From Sphagnum magellanicum (lineage: Eukaryota > Streptophyta > Sphagnopsida > Sphagnales > Sphagnaceae), in assembly GCA_021904315.1 (NCBI GenBank), contig CM038926.1, positions 4,574,390-4,638,389 on the forward strand: a stretch of 64,000 nt of DNA, given 5' to 3'. The notes under the pieces were generated by a model that did no database searches, had not been told where the DNA came from, and saw nothing but the letters and a program-made list of their open reading frames with translations. Below, piece after piece: positions 1-11,000 of this stretch (its first letter is position 1; each line of letters starts with the position of its first letter). The position numbers were made by a program, and so were the translations under genes.

Positions 1-940
1 ATGGCACTTGGTATTTGGTTTCAACATAACTATTGCTCCTACTTATATACTGAACCAAATATAATTGGAAGCCAAAGGATATCGGTTAAAACATTCCATT
101 GCAAACCTCATGGACCAACCTAGTTGCACATTAGATGCAACTATTGTATTAAAGTATAACAGCCAGGGGAGGGCTCTGTTGCTTTTGTTGTCCAAACAAA
201 ACTTGAAACCCTCCTCTTGGCGCATCTAATACACTAAAAATCGTTGAAAACAAATTAGAAATGAGAAAGTTATGGCCCCCCAAAGTAAAGGGGGTCAAAT
301 TGTTTTTTTATTAAGGCCGGTTCTTAAACACCTAGAAAGTTCATTTTATGTTGTTTTTTTGCTATTAGAGTTCAAATGTGATTTGTAGGAATTCAGATGG
401 TGCTCCTACAACATTTTAAATCATTTAAAATGAATAAGAAATAAGAAAGTTATGAGCTTTGAAAGTAGGAGGGGTCCTAAGAAAAAAAACAAAAAACAAA
501 ACGTTTTATAACTTGGAAAGCTTATTTTTCTTATTTTTCTTCTTGCTAGTTTTTCATTACTCATTTTCTTTTGCACTTCAAAGGTGATTATAGGATATTT
601 AGTAATTATGGTTATTTAATGAAAATATGATTTTGATATTATTATTTAGTTTAAATTAATAATTGTTTAGGACGTTTGTATACTCATAGGTTAATTAGTG
701 TAGCCTATTTACATTAATATTTTAACATAAATAATAAAATTTAAATATATAATACCTATTGATTATATATATATATATAATTTATTATCACTATAATTAT
801 AATAAACACTTAATTAATAATTATGATTATTTATAATAAAATTTTAATATTATCCTATTAATTGATTTCGAATAATTTTTTGTTTAATCAAATGTACATT
901 TTCTGAAAAAATATTCCAAAATAAAATAAAGTCAAACACA
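1..940. other. AT-rich intergenic DNA
   Basis: No coding sequence is supported here. A motif of the type gaaa(t)aagaaagttatg occurs near 255 and again near 440, each followed by a purine-rich GGGGTC run, so this may be a diverged repeat. The rest is low-complexity A/T. Confidence 0.5.
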
Positions 941-1330
941 TTTAAACCATGGTTTAGTTTAATTTAATTTAACATAATTTAGTTTAACAATAATTAGTTT
1001 AACCTAACTTAATTTAACCATTATCAATTTTAGCCTAATTTAGTTTAACCATAAATATTTTAGCATAATTTAATTTAACCATATTTATTTTATCCTAACT
1101 TAATTTAATTTAATTTATTTTAGCCACAATAAATATAGTCTAATTTAGTTTAGCCATAATTAATATATTTTAATTTAATTTAGCCAAACTTGATTCAGCC
1201 ATAATTAGTTTGGCCTAACTTAATAGAGCCATAGTTAACTTAAATTAATTTAATTTAGCCATAATTGATTTAATCTAATAAATTTAGTCATGGTTAGTTT
1301 AACTTTTTTGTTTATTTAACCTAGGTTAGT
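941..1330. repeat. Degenerate A/T tandem repeat (AATTTAGTTTAACC-like units)
   Basis: About 390 bases consist of imperfect repeats of units such as TAATTTAGTTTAACC, ATAATTAGTTTAACC and CATAATTAATTTAGCC. Units are roughly 14-30 bases and have drifted strongly, so a single consensus period is not clear. It looks like an old simple-sequence expansion. Confidence 0.75.
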
Positions 1331-1679
1331 TCAGGCTAGCCTAAGTTAACATGGGGTTAACCTTAGTACTAGAGGTACATAATACTATTATATATAACTT
1401 ATATAAATATATTAAATATAGTATTTAAGTATGTATAAATTTAGGCCATTATTTTTATGACACATGTCCATGTTGTACACATTTAATTGCATGTTAGTTG
1501 CACACACAACCGTATGGCCCAAAAATTATACAATACCAAATTTGTAATTGCAAACATGACCAAGATAGTTACAAATGACAACCAGCTACAGTTGCATGCT
1601 AGTTACATAGTGACTGGTTGCAAATGACAAGATTTCTAGTAGTGACAATAAATGGACCTTGTTCTTTTGTCTTTTCAGT

Positions 1680-2990
1680 TGCCCATTGCCAGGTGGCCTA
1701 CACACCTATGTTATCCACTTTGTTTTTTTGTAAGCTACCCCATTTTTTGATTTTTAAAAGTCCCTATAAAGGGTTGAATCTATCGTTGTCTTGAGGGATT
1801 CACCATGGTTGTTCTATTTGCTCAAAAATTGTGTCAAAATTGAATGCAATAATGTGATTTAATCATGCATTGAATTGTTAGCGGTCGCTCACCAATACTC
1901 AACAATCTATTTGTCATTGTTGGAAAAAATCCAATTGAGATTTTAATATTGGGTAAGCCAATGAAGTATGCGAATTAATAATATTGGCTGGGAGGATACA
2001 AAAATTTCTTCTAGGTAATAGGATTGCAATAATATATTAAAGGTATAATCATTGCAAGTGGATAGTGATGATATCAAAAATGCAAACAAACAATAGAGAG
2101 TGAGAAAATGTAATTAAGAATTTATTTGGAAATAAAATAATTATGTGATCAATGTATGAATATTTTATAGGCTTGCAGTTGAGTTCCAAGGATTGATTGG
2201 GTACTATATGCATCCTTTAGAGTTATAGGAACTGAATGGGTACTGTAGATGTGTCCTTTGGAGTTCCAAAAATCAAGGATTTTTCAAGATTTTTTAACAA
2301 GCAACTCCTATGTTTAACTTCAACCCTAATTCATATCAAAAGTCTATTGAACCACAAATTATTGCCAAGAATGGTATTTTGGTTGCTCATTCAATTGTTG
2401 GGACGTCTTTTCTTTCTATTATCATAAACACTTCGTGGTTTTAGGGCCATGTTTATCATTTGATGATTCACAAGTTGTTTTATCATTTTGTTCCTTAAAT
2501 CTTGTGGCACCTAGGTTCACTTACTTGGAGTTGCATTGAATCATCTACTCGGGTTTTATAAATGATGTTGAAAGGAAGTTCCCAAGGATTACCAAATCCT
2601 CCATTGACAAATCTTTCAATAAGCTTGTAAAAAAAAGTTCTAGAATTGGTTTTTTCAAACTTACCCATTCTTGGAAAAAATCCATGGCATGTGTAAACAT
2701 CGCCTAGTGGTAGTCTTCCATATTCTCCTTTGGAATCTTTATAGCTTGTTTGAGCAATGTAAGACTTTCTTTGTTAATTTTCACACGCACCCATCGCCAT
2801 GCCACCCATTCATTTGTTTTGTCAATTTGCATTTTCCATTCTAATCCCCATGTTTTGATTTTTAACAACTACTTGAAGGGGTCTAGCAGGGTGGGATCTC
2901 TTGGATATTACAATGGTGTTTTTATCATTTCACATATTTTATCTAGTATGCTTGAGATTAAAGTGTATTCAATCATAGTTTCCAAGGTGT
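1680..2990. repeat. Dispersed repeat family, copy 1
   Basis: This stretch aligns by eye, in the same orientation, with about 21.7-22.5 kb. Shared landmarks are a ttatccactttg segment, a CACCATGGTTGTTCTA segment, the block GGGAGGATACAAA, the block GTGGATAGTGATGATATC and a unit CCTTTGGAGTTCCAAGGA near its end. About 2640-2760 also resembles 21.83-21.90 kb. Read on the - strand, that part gives similar peptides in both copies, suggesting an old coding region. I do not recognise the protein. Divergence between copies is high, so insertion is old. Confidence 0.6.
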
Positions 2991-3128
2991 TTGGTGTGAC
3001 CATTGTTGTGAATTTTCTTTTTGCCATTGTAAAAGAGATGTTTAAAAATTGTAAATGGGTTATAGCCATAGAAAAGTTAGAGTTAAGTAGTTCTGGTGGA
3101 GAGGGGAAATAATTCAGTTTGATTATTT

Positions 3129-3660
3129 AAGTAACAAGAATGCTCAGAAACATAAGAGGTTTGAAAGATTGAATTAAAATTAAAAATAGGTTGAATGGAG
3201 AATGTGCGATTTCATATTGTTTCAATTCATTATGGGAACATACCTCTTGGAGATGAACAGGTGGTGTTTTAATTGACACATGCCTCTCAGTTGTGAAGAG
3301 GTAGAATTTGGATTGACATATAACTATTTGTTCTAAACAGGTTTTGTTCATCCTTTTTTTCATTTGTTTTTTTTTTCCATCCATTTTATCCTTCAAGTAG
3401 CAAGAATGCTCCTAGACATAAAAGGTTTGAAAGATTGAATTCAAATAAAAACAAGTTGAAATGGTATAAAGAATGTGCAATCTCACATCATTTCAATTCT
3501 TTATGGGAACATACCTCTTGAAATTGAACAGGTGGTGTTTTAGTTGACACATACCTTTTGGTTGTGAAGAGGTATTATTTTGACTGACACATAACTCTTG
3601 GTTGTGAACATGTTTTGTTCATCCTTTTTTCATTTGTTTTTATTTTTCATGCATTTTTCC
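3129..3660. repeat. Tandem duplication, about 266-bp unit, two copies
   Basis: The unit beginning AAGTAACAAGAATGCTC at 3129 recurs at 3395 (AAGTAGCAAGAATGCTC). Both copies share TTATGGGAACATACCTCTTG, the GAACAGGTGGTGTTTTA block and the TTTTGTTCATCC end. Several percent divergence implies an old local duplication. An 89-residue - strand reading frame inside copy 1 is not conserved in copy 2 and is not a gene. Confidence 0.8.
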
Positions 3661-3959
3661 TTTCATATGTTATAAAATTTCATCCATTTTCATTTTTCAT
3701 CTTTGGACACGTGGCAAAATATTCCTCCACATCATGAAATATTATTTGCCATTTGTCAATGGAATATTCTTACAAAATTTCGATCCTACTCACCTAATCA
3801 TGCTCACCAAATAACAATCCCTTAGAAAGATGTCCCCCTATGTCGCATGTTTAATGTTTTGCTTTGCAAAAATCCACCAAACATTCTTGTGTTGCAAGGA
3901 TAATTATCAAGCTAACCTTTATTAGTGTCCTTACCCTAACTTACTTAGGGTTATGGTCT

Positions 3960-4640
3960 TAGTTCCTTGGTGCACCTTTAAAGCTACACAAGTTTTGGTT
4001 TTGTGCATATGACATGAATTGTTGCATTGGCAGTATGAAGTGCAAGTATGCATTGGACAAACCAATTGTTTCAAAAAATTTGCATATTAAAGCTTAACTA
4101 ATTTCACACAAGATGAAATCAAGTCTTAAGAGGAAGTGGGATTTGATTTGAATAGACAACATCCAATCTTTCCTCGAAGCCTATTTGGAGGGGAAATCTA
4201 CATTCCTATAAATAGGTTAGTGGATGAAATGTTGTGGCCAACATCATGTAATGGTAAGTTTGTTCATTGTATAGAGCCATTCAAGATGTCAAATCCACAT
4301 TATAATTTGTGGGAGGTTGGTTGACTTCTTGAAACAACTATAAATCCACCCTTGGATGTTCTTAATATGGACAAATCTATAATATTTTGTATGGTAAAAT
4401 CCAAACAAAAAAAATATGAAGTTACAACAGGGAATTTCCTAGCTTGCACTTGTTTGGATTTTGTAAAAATGATTTCTAGTTTGTTAGGTCGATGAAGGAA
4501 ATGGGTGCCCTATAAACATATGTATTATGTTTTATAGCATGTCATGATTTGTGGCCAGTTCAAAAGTTTCATCCATTTTCCAACTTGGAATTGTGATGAA
4601 GTTCGTCGTTTGTTGAATTACAATGTAACTTTAGTGTAGG
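3960..4640 (+). pseudogene. SWIM zinc-finger transposase-like relic, copy 1 of 4
   Basis: The + strand encodes a decayed protein also seen near 24, 39.5-40.3 and 61.6-62.1 kb. It includes the readable 62-residue stretch at 4136-4324, with IFPRSLFGGEIYIP and IEPFKMSNPHYNLWEV. Further downstream KKYEVTTGNFLACTC gives the C-x-C half of a SWIM zinc finger (4445-4453) and a later K-H-x-Y-Y marks the C-x-H half, where the cysteine is replaced. SWIM domains in plants are typical of MULE transposases and their FAR1/FHY3 relatives; assignment to a transposase is inferred. No transposase catalytic core is visible. Stops make it non-functional. Confidence 0.55.
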
Positions 4641-5650
4641 TGGGAGTACTATTCTAAATTGTCAATTCCAACGTTCGTTTTGATGTTATGTGTTTGGCTC
4701 CTAGACTTCAACTTGCAAAGGATGTTACTTTTCTGATTTTATAAACAGTTTCATAATTGTTCATTCAACATTTTGTTTGGCATGAATGATCATACATTGT
4801 TAAATAAAAATTAGTTATCGGACTAATTTAAATGTTCATTAATAATTTAAAACATTATCTTGAAAGATTATGGAAAAAAATTAAGTTTCAATTGCAGACA
4901 ACTGCAACAAAAATTATGATGTCCTTGTCACTAATAAATTATTTTACCTGCTTCGATGATTATTTTGTATCATTAAATTTTTTTTTCCAGGTTAATATAA
5001 TATTTTATCCATGTGGATGGTATTTCCGTGGAAAATATTTAATTTACGTGGTAAGAATGTTTTTCAAAGATTATGTGTTGCTCACAAAAATTCAATTCAT
5101 TGTTCACATTCATGCACTCACACAATAGTTACATTATTTTAAAGCAATATCCACATGCCCCATGGTTCCTTTTATTGTGAATGCACCATTTAGTCAAATT
5201 GATAATTGGCCATATTGATTGTTAGTCAAATTTGACAACCAGTCAAGTTCGTTAGTAAAAAAAACCATCATAGCCCTAGTAAAAAAAACTAGAAATCAAA
5301 CTCACCATGTCAAAATCGACTTGTTTAGTATGACTAACTAATCAAGTTGAACATTATCACATTTAGGTTTTTCTTGACCATATTTTTTGGTCAAGTAAGC
5401 CTTGTTTTCTTGCAGTGGCATTAACACCAAATTTTTGGCAAACATATGTCCAATGTTATGAACTAAATAAAGTTATGCGATAATTTGATATGTTTTTCAT
5501 ACGAACTTTGAACAAATTTTGTATAACAATAAAAAATCTATAAGATATTCAATTTGTTATCAATAATCACCAATAAATTTAATTATTCCACATTTATTCT
5601 ATACAAATAAACTTATGCAAAAAATAATGAAAACATGTTCACTAACACAT
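4640..5650. other. Intergenic, no supported feature
   Basis: AT-rich DNA. A 98-residue + strand reading frame at 4832-5128 has a low-complexity, hydrophobic composition and no recognisable motif, so I do not call it a gene. Confidence 0.5.
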
Positions 5651-6930
5651 CAGGTCCCACATTTATTTTCAAAACAATGGACATTAATCACCCACCATGC
5701 CCACCATCTTACAAATTTTTGAATGATACAAGTAAAATTGATGGTTTACATTCTATAATTCATATAAAAAAAGATATGTTAATTGAATGATGTGTTCATA
5801 ATTATACAACATTTGATGGTCTTGTCAATGGAGTTAATGACACATTTAAAACATCAACAACATATAACAACAAAACCATAATATGGATAATGTTTCAAAA
5901 CTTTTAAATTGAAATATTAACAAGATCATTATTACAACATTTGACAACATTGAATAAAAATGAACACCAATTGAACCTATCACCAAAGATATAAGAGTTG
6001 GTAAAACCCAATCATTTGTCATAACAAGGATTCAATTTTTAATTCAACTTGCAATAGGAAGAACTATCCATCATTCCCAAGGATTATCATTAGATGAATT
6101 GATTTTTGATCCTACAAATGTTAAAAAACACAACCTAACATATATAACTTTGTTTGGTATTCAAACAAAAGAAAATTATTTTTATTAACTCCCCTCTAAC
6201 ATCAATGTTTTTGTGTGGATCCAATAGTACATATAAAAATGAAAAGGTTAAAACAATTACGACTTGGATACCATTCATTCCTCAAAACCATGACCATAAC
6301 CTTCAAATGTCTTATATCTTATGTCTTATAAAAGCAAGGAATACACCACATATCAACTGATGTGCACAAATTTATAAATTCATCAATATTCATGTGTTTT
6401 AATCCATGATGGTCATGGCTTGATGATGATGTATATGACATACACATGCATTTGGACTCTTTCAATGTAACAACCAATAACAATTCAAAATACATAACAT
6501 CAACTTTTAGTTTTAATACATGAAAAACCATACATATTGTATGTGTGTATGAAGCCCATTCATATTCAATTTTTACATCCTCAAAAATCTTTTAAATATA
6601 ATTAACCAATCACCAGAACATTGTCCAATCATTGTATTAGGAGATTTTTAAGTTTACATCCAAGAAGACAATAATCATGCCCAAAAAAAAAAAGAAAAAA
6701 AAAGAATTATTATGTTTCATGGATAAATTTGAATTAAATTCCTAATTTAATGGAAACATCACAAAAGCAAGATCTCAATTAGACCATATATGAGAAAACG
6801 TTCCCTTACATGAATATAAATTGAATGTAACAAAAGCATATTGACCAAATTTTCACAAAACAATTTATATTGCAGTCAAACTACCTAACACACTCCCAAT
6901 GTATAACACGAAGCCATTAATATGAAGCTT
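5650..6930 (+). mobile_element. Decayed Helitron/Helentron-like relic: PIF1-type helicase C-terminus followed by endonuclease-like domain
   Basis: Read on +, 5650-6330 shows the C-terminal part of a PIF1-family helicase. It has a TFDGLVNG segment near 5808, then IQLAIGRTIHHSQGLSLDEL (about 6040-6105), which matches the conserved R-x-I-H-x-S-Q-G motif, then FDPTNVKKHNLTYI and TKENYFY. At 6330-6930 the frame-broken translation resembles an exonuclease-endonuclease-phosphatase fold: an LCL(I)-x-x-R start, VLGDF near 6635-6650, and SQLDHI at 6773-6790 (the D-H signature). Helitron proteins carry a PIF1-type helicase, and Helentrons are known to add a C-terminal endonuclease. Order and spacing fit that plan. 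No Rep/HUH domain or element ends were found. Several stops and shifts make it a relic. Confidence 0.6.
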
Positions 6931-7440
6931 TCACAACTTTTTTCATCCAAAATTTGTCCACCCATTATAACCATTCTTTGGGATCATCTAGGTGTCTAGT
7001 TTTAGATTGTGCATAGTCCTTGACCCCTTCAAAACATTGCATATGCTTGCAAATATTGTGTCTATGACCTTTAAATTATAATGAGGAACTAAATTTCAAT
7101 ATGTAAATATGCAAAACCTTGTGGAAGTGGGGCCAGTAAAAAGTTCAATATGCCAGTACTAATGAAATAAAATGATTTTCATGACTTTTTACCTTTTTAA
7201 CTTGAGTTTAAAATCATGAAAATATGTATATTGCATATTGTAGGACATTTTACGACAGAGCCTCTCTGTGGCGGAGCCGCTTGTTCACTCATCGGCCTCT
7301 TTAGTTCCAGCATCTTGTAGCCATGAATAAGGTGATTGCTGATAGTTGCATGGTCTAGAATGAATTTGAAGTTTGAACTACTTGCAGCAAGTAGCAATGA
7401 ATGCTACCCACTGCACATTGGCTTTCGACATTCCCATAAA
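6931..7440. other. Intergenic, no supported feature
   Basis: A- and T-rich DNA between the Helentron-like relic and the PMI1-like gene. A short - strand frame at 7197-7397 has no recognised motif. Part of the PMI1-like promoter may lie here, but I see no convincing TATA box at a defined distance. Confidence 0.4.
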
Positions 7441-8048
7441 CAGAATCTAGATAGAACTGTAATCAGATAGAGCTGATAATCGCACTATTTACACCTACAA
7501 GAGATTGATCCACGCAATAGTGTGTGACAGGAGATCAGCGAGAGAGCGTAGACAGATTCTCCCCCACAAAGAGAGTTCCTTAATAGAGAGATTAACGCAA
7601 GTTAGTGTAGATAGATGTTCTTCCCCAAAAGACAGCGACGAGGAGGGATCTTCAAAATACAGGAAGAAAAAGGCTCCAGGTGGTGGTGGGTGTAGTTTTT
7701 TGACCTAGTTTTTCCAAGTCATGGCAGAGTTCCAGATTCTATCGCGTGTATCTGTTGCGAGTTTGCTGCACCTGTTGCCGCTATCTCTGGTACCTTGATG
7801 ACCCTTTCGTTTTCTTTTTTCTGGTTGCACGTCTTGGTTCGGCTGTGACGCTTCGATTTTGCGTGCATCACTAAGTAAGAAGTGGGTGTGGGTGTGGGTG
7901 TGGGTTTGTGTGTATGCTGTTTGGAGGTGGTGGGTGTCTCTTGGTTTAAGTTTTCCCGTTTCTTAATGGGTTTTGGAGATCGGCGAAGGTAGGCAGTGGG
8001 GGTTTTGGGGTATTGAGGGAGTTTCCGGATTCTTCTTCGTTTTCCACC
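7440..8048 (+). promoter_or_regulatory. Probable promoter/5' leader of the PMI1-like gene
   Basis: Base composition rises in GC just before the gene, with GAGAG and CTC-rich stretches near 7535-7590. A (GTGGGT)n run lies at about 7886-7912, within a long stretch free of plant coding signal. The transcription start cannot be placed by eye. The first good ATG after it is at 8049. Confidence 0.4.
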
Positions 8049-11000
8049 ATGGCTCAATCCGTATCAGGAGATAATGGGGGTACAAGGGGAGATGGAGGCG
8101 GGCAGCTTGTTCGAGAGCTGGAAGCCCTAAGCCAAGCACTTTACAAAGCAGGCCATGCTGGTGGTCCTCATTCTAGAGTTGTACTACCGAATGCAATTTC
8201 ATCATCGTCTCCTCAGCTTGGTGGGAGAGAGTCAATGCCAGATCTGCTGCCAGGGATCACAGCTCTCTCTCACGCGCAGTTCACTTCCAGACTTCAATAT
8301 TTAAGACCTCCAGTTGCTTCTAAACCTAATTCATCTCCACCTGTGCACTCGAGCAAGGTGGTGGAGGAGATTCAAAGACAAGGAATTGAAAGCCCTCGGC
8401 CTTTGCATACACAGCAAATGCAGCCAAGGCACTCCCAGGGGTTTGAAAAACATGTCCCTGAGATGACAAACTTGCCAGAGTGGGTGGAACATAATTTTGG
8501 GTTCAGCCACAAGCCGGAGGATCCTCAAACAGAGAAGAAGAAATCTGTCTGGACATGGAAACCTTTCCGAGCAATCGCGCATATAGGACAGCAGAAATTC
8601 TGTTGCCTCTTTACTGTCCATGTGCATGGAATTGAGCAGCTTCCCTCCAGCATGAATGGACTTCGTCTCACCATTCAATTTGGTCGAAGAGAGGATGCCA
8701 TTGTCCAGACAGCACCTGCCAAAGTCTTGCAAGGAGCAGCAGAGTTTGAAGAAACTCTGTCTGTGAAGAGCACTGTGTATGGTTCCAAGAGTGGTTCTCA
8801 AGGAATGAAGTATCAGGCAAAGCAATTTATTCTCTCATTGATTGCTCCAGATGAGGATCTTGTCCTTGGGAAGACCAAACTGGACCTCACTCGGTTGCTT
8901 CCCAAGATCTTGGATGAGGATGAGGATAAACAGGTTACTTGGACCACAAGCTTCAAGCTCATGGGAGAAGCTCAGGGTGGCACTCTAGTTGTCACATTTC
9001 GATGCAATATTCTTGGAAATGATGCAAGTCTGTTGTTAAGCTCAAGCTCACAATTTGGAGAGTCACCTGTTTTGCGAGCTGTAGGGAGCTTCAACTCAAG
9101 CCCTGGGGGTGTGCATGCTGCAGACGCTGATTTTACCTCACCTGCAACATCAGAGTCAGGAGCAGAGTATCCTGGAATGGAGCATCTAAGCCTTGATGAC
9201 CCTTCCTCTACGAGTCCTTCCAGGCTCGAAAACAGTGCTCTGAGAGGACCCATGCGATCAGATGCGAAAGCCTCCCCAGTTAGGTCATTTTCTCAATCTG
9301 ATCAAATGCTGGGACCCTCAACTCCTGGCCAGTCAGAGGCAGATTACTCAGAGCTTGGAAAGGTTACTGATTTTGAGAATGAAGAGGAAGATGAGCCTGG
9401 GTTCACAATTGTCGATCAGGGAGTTGAAGTGGGCAGTCTTTTAGATCCAGTCTCTGCTCGAACGTATGTTGATGCAGGAGCTGATAAGGAAGAACATGTG
9501 GATGGAAGCTATTCTGTTGCTCTTGAAGCACAAGGTAAAAGCATGTAATGCCTGCCTTTTTTTGTATTTGATGACTCATAATTGATCCCTAGTGTTCAGG
9601 AATCAGCTTGTAGTTGCTTAAACAAGCTGTTCAGATTGTCTGCATGATCCAACTATGTTTTGCCATTGAGTTTTGTGCAATTCCATGCAGAGTCAGCAGA
9701 GCTTGGTGCACATGCTAAGAAGGGGGAGCATGCTGATGCTGGGAACCAAACATATCAGAACACACAAATCTACAGAGAGGATTTTGAGATCAAGATTTTG
9801 GCACAGGAGCTTGAAAACAAAGAGGAGGCAAGGTTGATGGATGATGAGCTTGAAATGCAGGAACTCTTGGCTGCTTTAGATGGGCAGGAGTACTTCTATG
9901 ATGAACAGGGTTATGAGCCAAACAGTGGTTTGAAAGTGCCTGAGGAGATGACTGATGAAGAACTTTCCGCTTCTTTCCTTCCTGGACACACAGAACCCAT
10001 TGACCAACCTGAGCACATAAGAGATAGAAGTAAGACTGCCAAAGCAGATGACGAATTCAACCCTGTTACAGGTGAATTTTTGGATCTCTTAGAATCTGAG
10101 GTAGAACCTGGTTCTGTAGCTCTTGCCTCAGACAGTGAACCAGATTCCCCAAGGGCTGTCCTGTTGAAGCAATTTGAGCAGGAGGCCATGCTTGAAGGAG
10201 GCCTCGGTGTGGAGACAACTGTACCTCATGTACCTGTGCTTCACTCAAATAACTCTGAAGCTTGCCAGAATTTCTTCAATGATATGCCTATCAATCTGAG
10301 CTCAGAAGTCCAGACCTTACAAAGAGCTTCCCATTTGGATGATATTATTTCTCCAGGTTAGTAGACCCTTGTGCCTCCTTTGCTAGGTGTTTACTTTGTG
10401 GAATTTTCACCAAGATAACAGAAAAACATCATGAAATACATACATGCATTTGATTTGTAAGAGCTGCCAGGAGTAAGAAACACCACTTGCAAGGTTTGTG
10501 CTATTCAGTCTGCATGAAAGACAGCTATCACTGAACCCCAATGCTAAGCTAGATGTATAGAGTAGTTCTCCTCTACATGGTTGCATGTGGTGTATACCTG
10601 ACTACAATGGAGACCAAAACAAAGCAATTCTTTGTGTCTTTGGACATAATCTTCTGCATCACATGACTTGTCAGTTGGAGATTGTTAAAAGGTTTAAACT
10701 CCCACCATTATGTTCTCTCAAGGATGCAGTCACAAATGACAACTTGTTCAAGACTATCTAGCAATAGAGAGTAACAAAAGGCCTTGGTGGCAATGAACAC
10801 TTCTTCTGTAGCTTCTGCTGCTATCAGCTCTTTTTGCAGCAAATGGCTCAGAGCTTAGAATCAACCTGGCAGCAAGTGTGTGATGTCCAGAGCCTGAGAT
10901 CTGGAGATGATTGATAAAGGCTGATGGTTGATTCATCAGCATATTGGCTGATGAATGACCATCTGAAGGCCTAACTCACAACAAAAACCCTTTCCCCACC

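Noticed and set aside
2750-3112. 120-residue + strand reading frame
   Set aside because: Within a dispersed repeat, hydrophobic and not conserved in the second copy at 22 kb.
7719-8057. 112-residue - strand frame rich in Pro/Thr/Lys
   Set aside because: It is the reverse of the PMI1-like leader and of its (GTGGGT)n run; composition explains it.
8331-8825. 164-residue - strand frame
   Set aside because: Antisense shadow of the NT-C2 exon.
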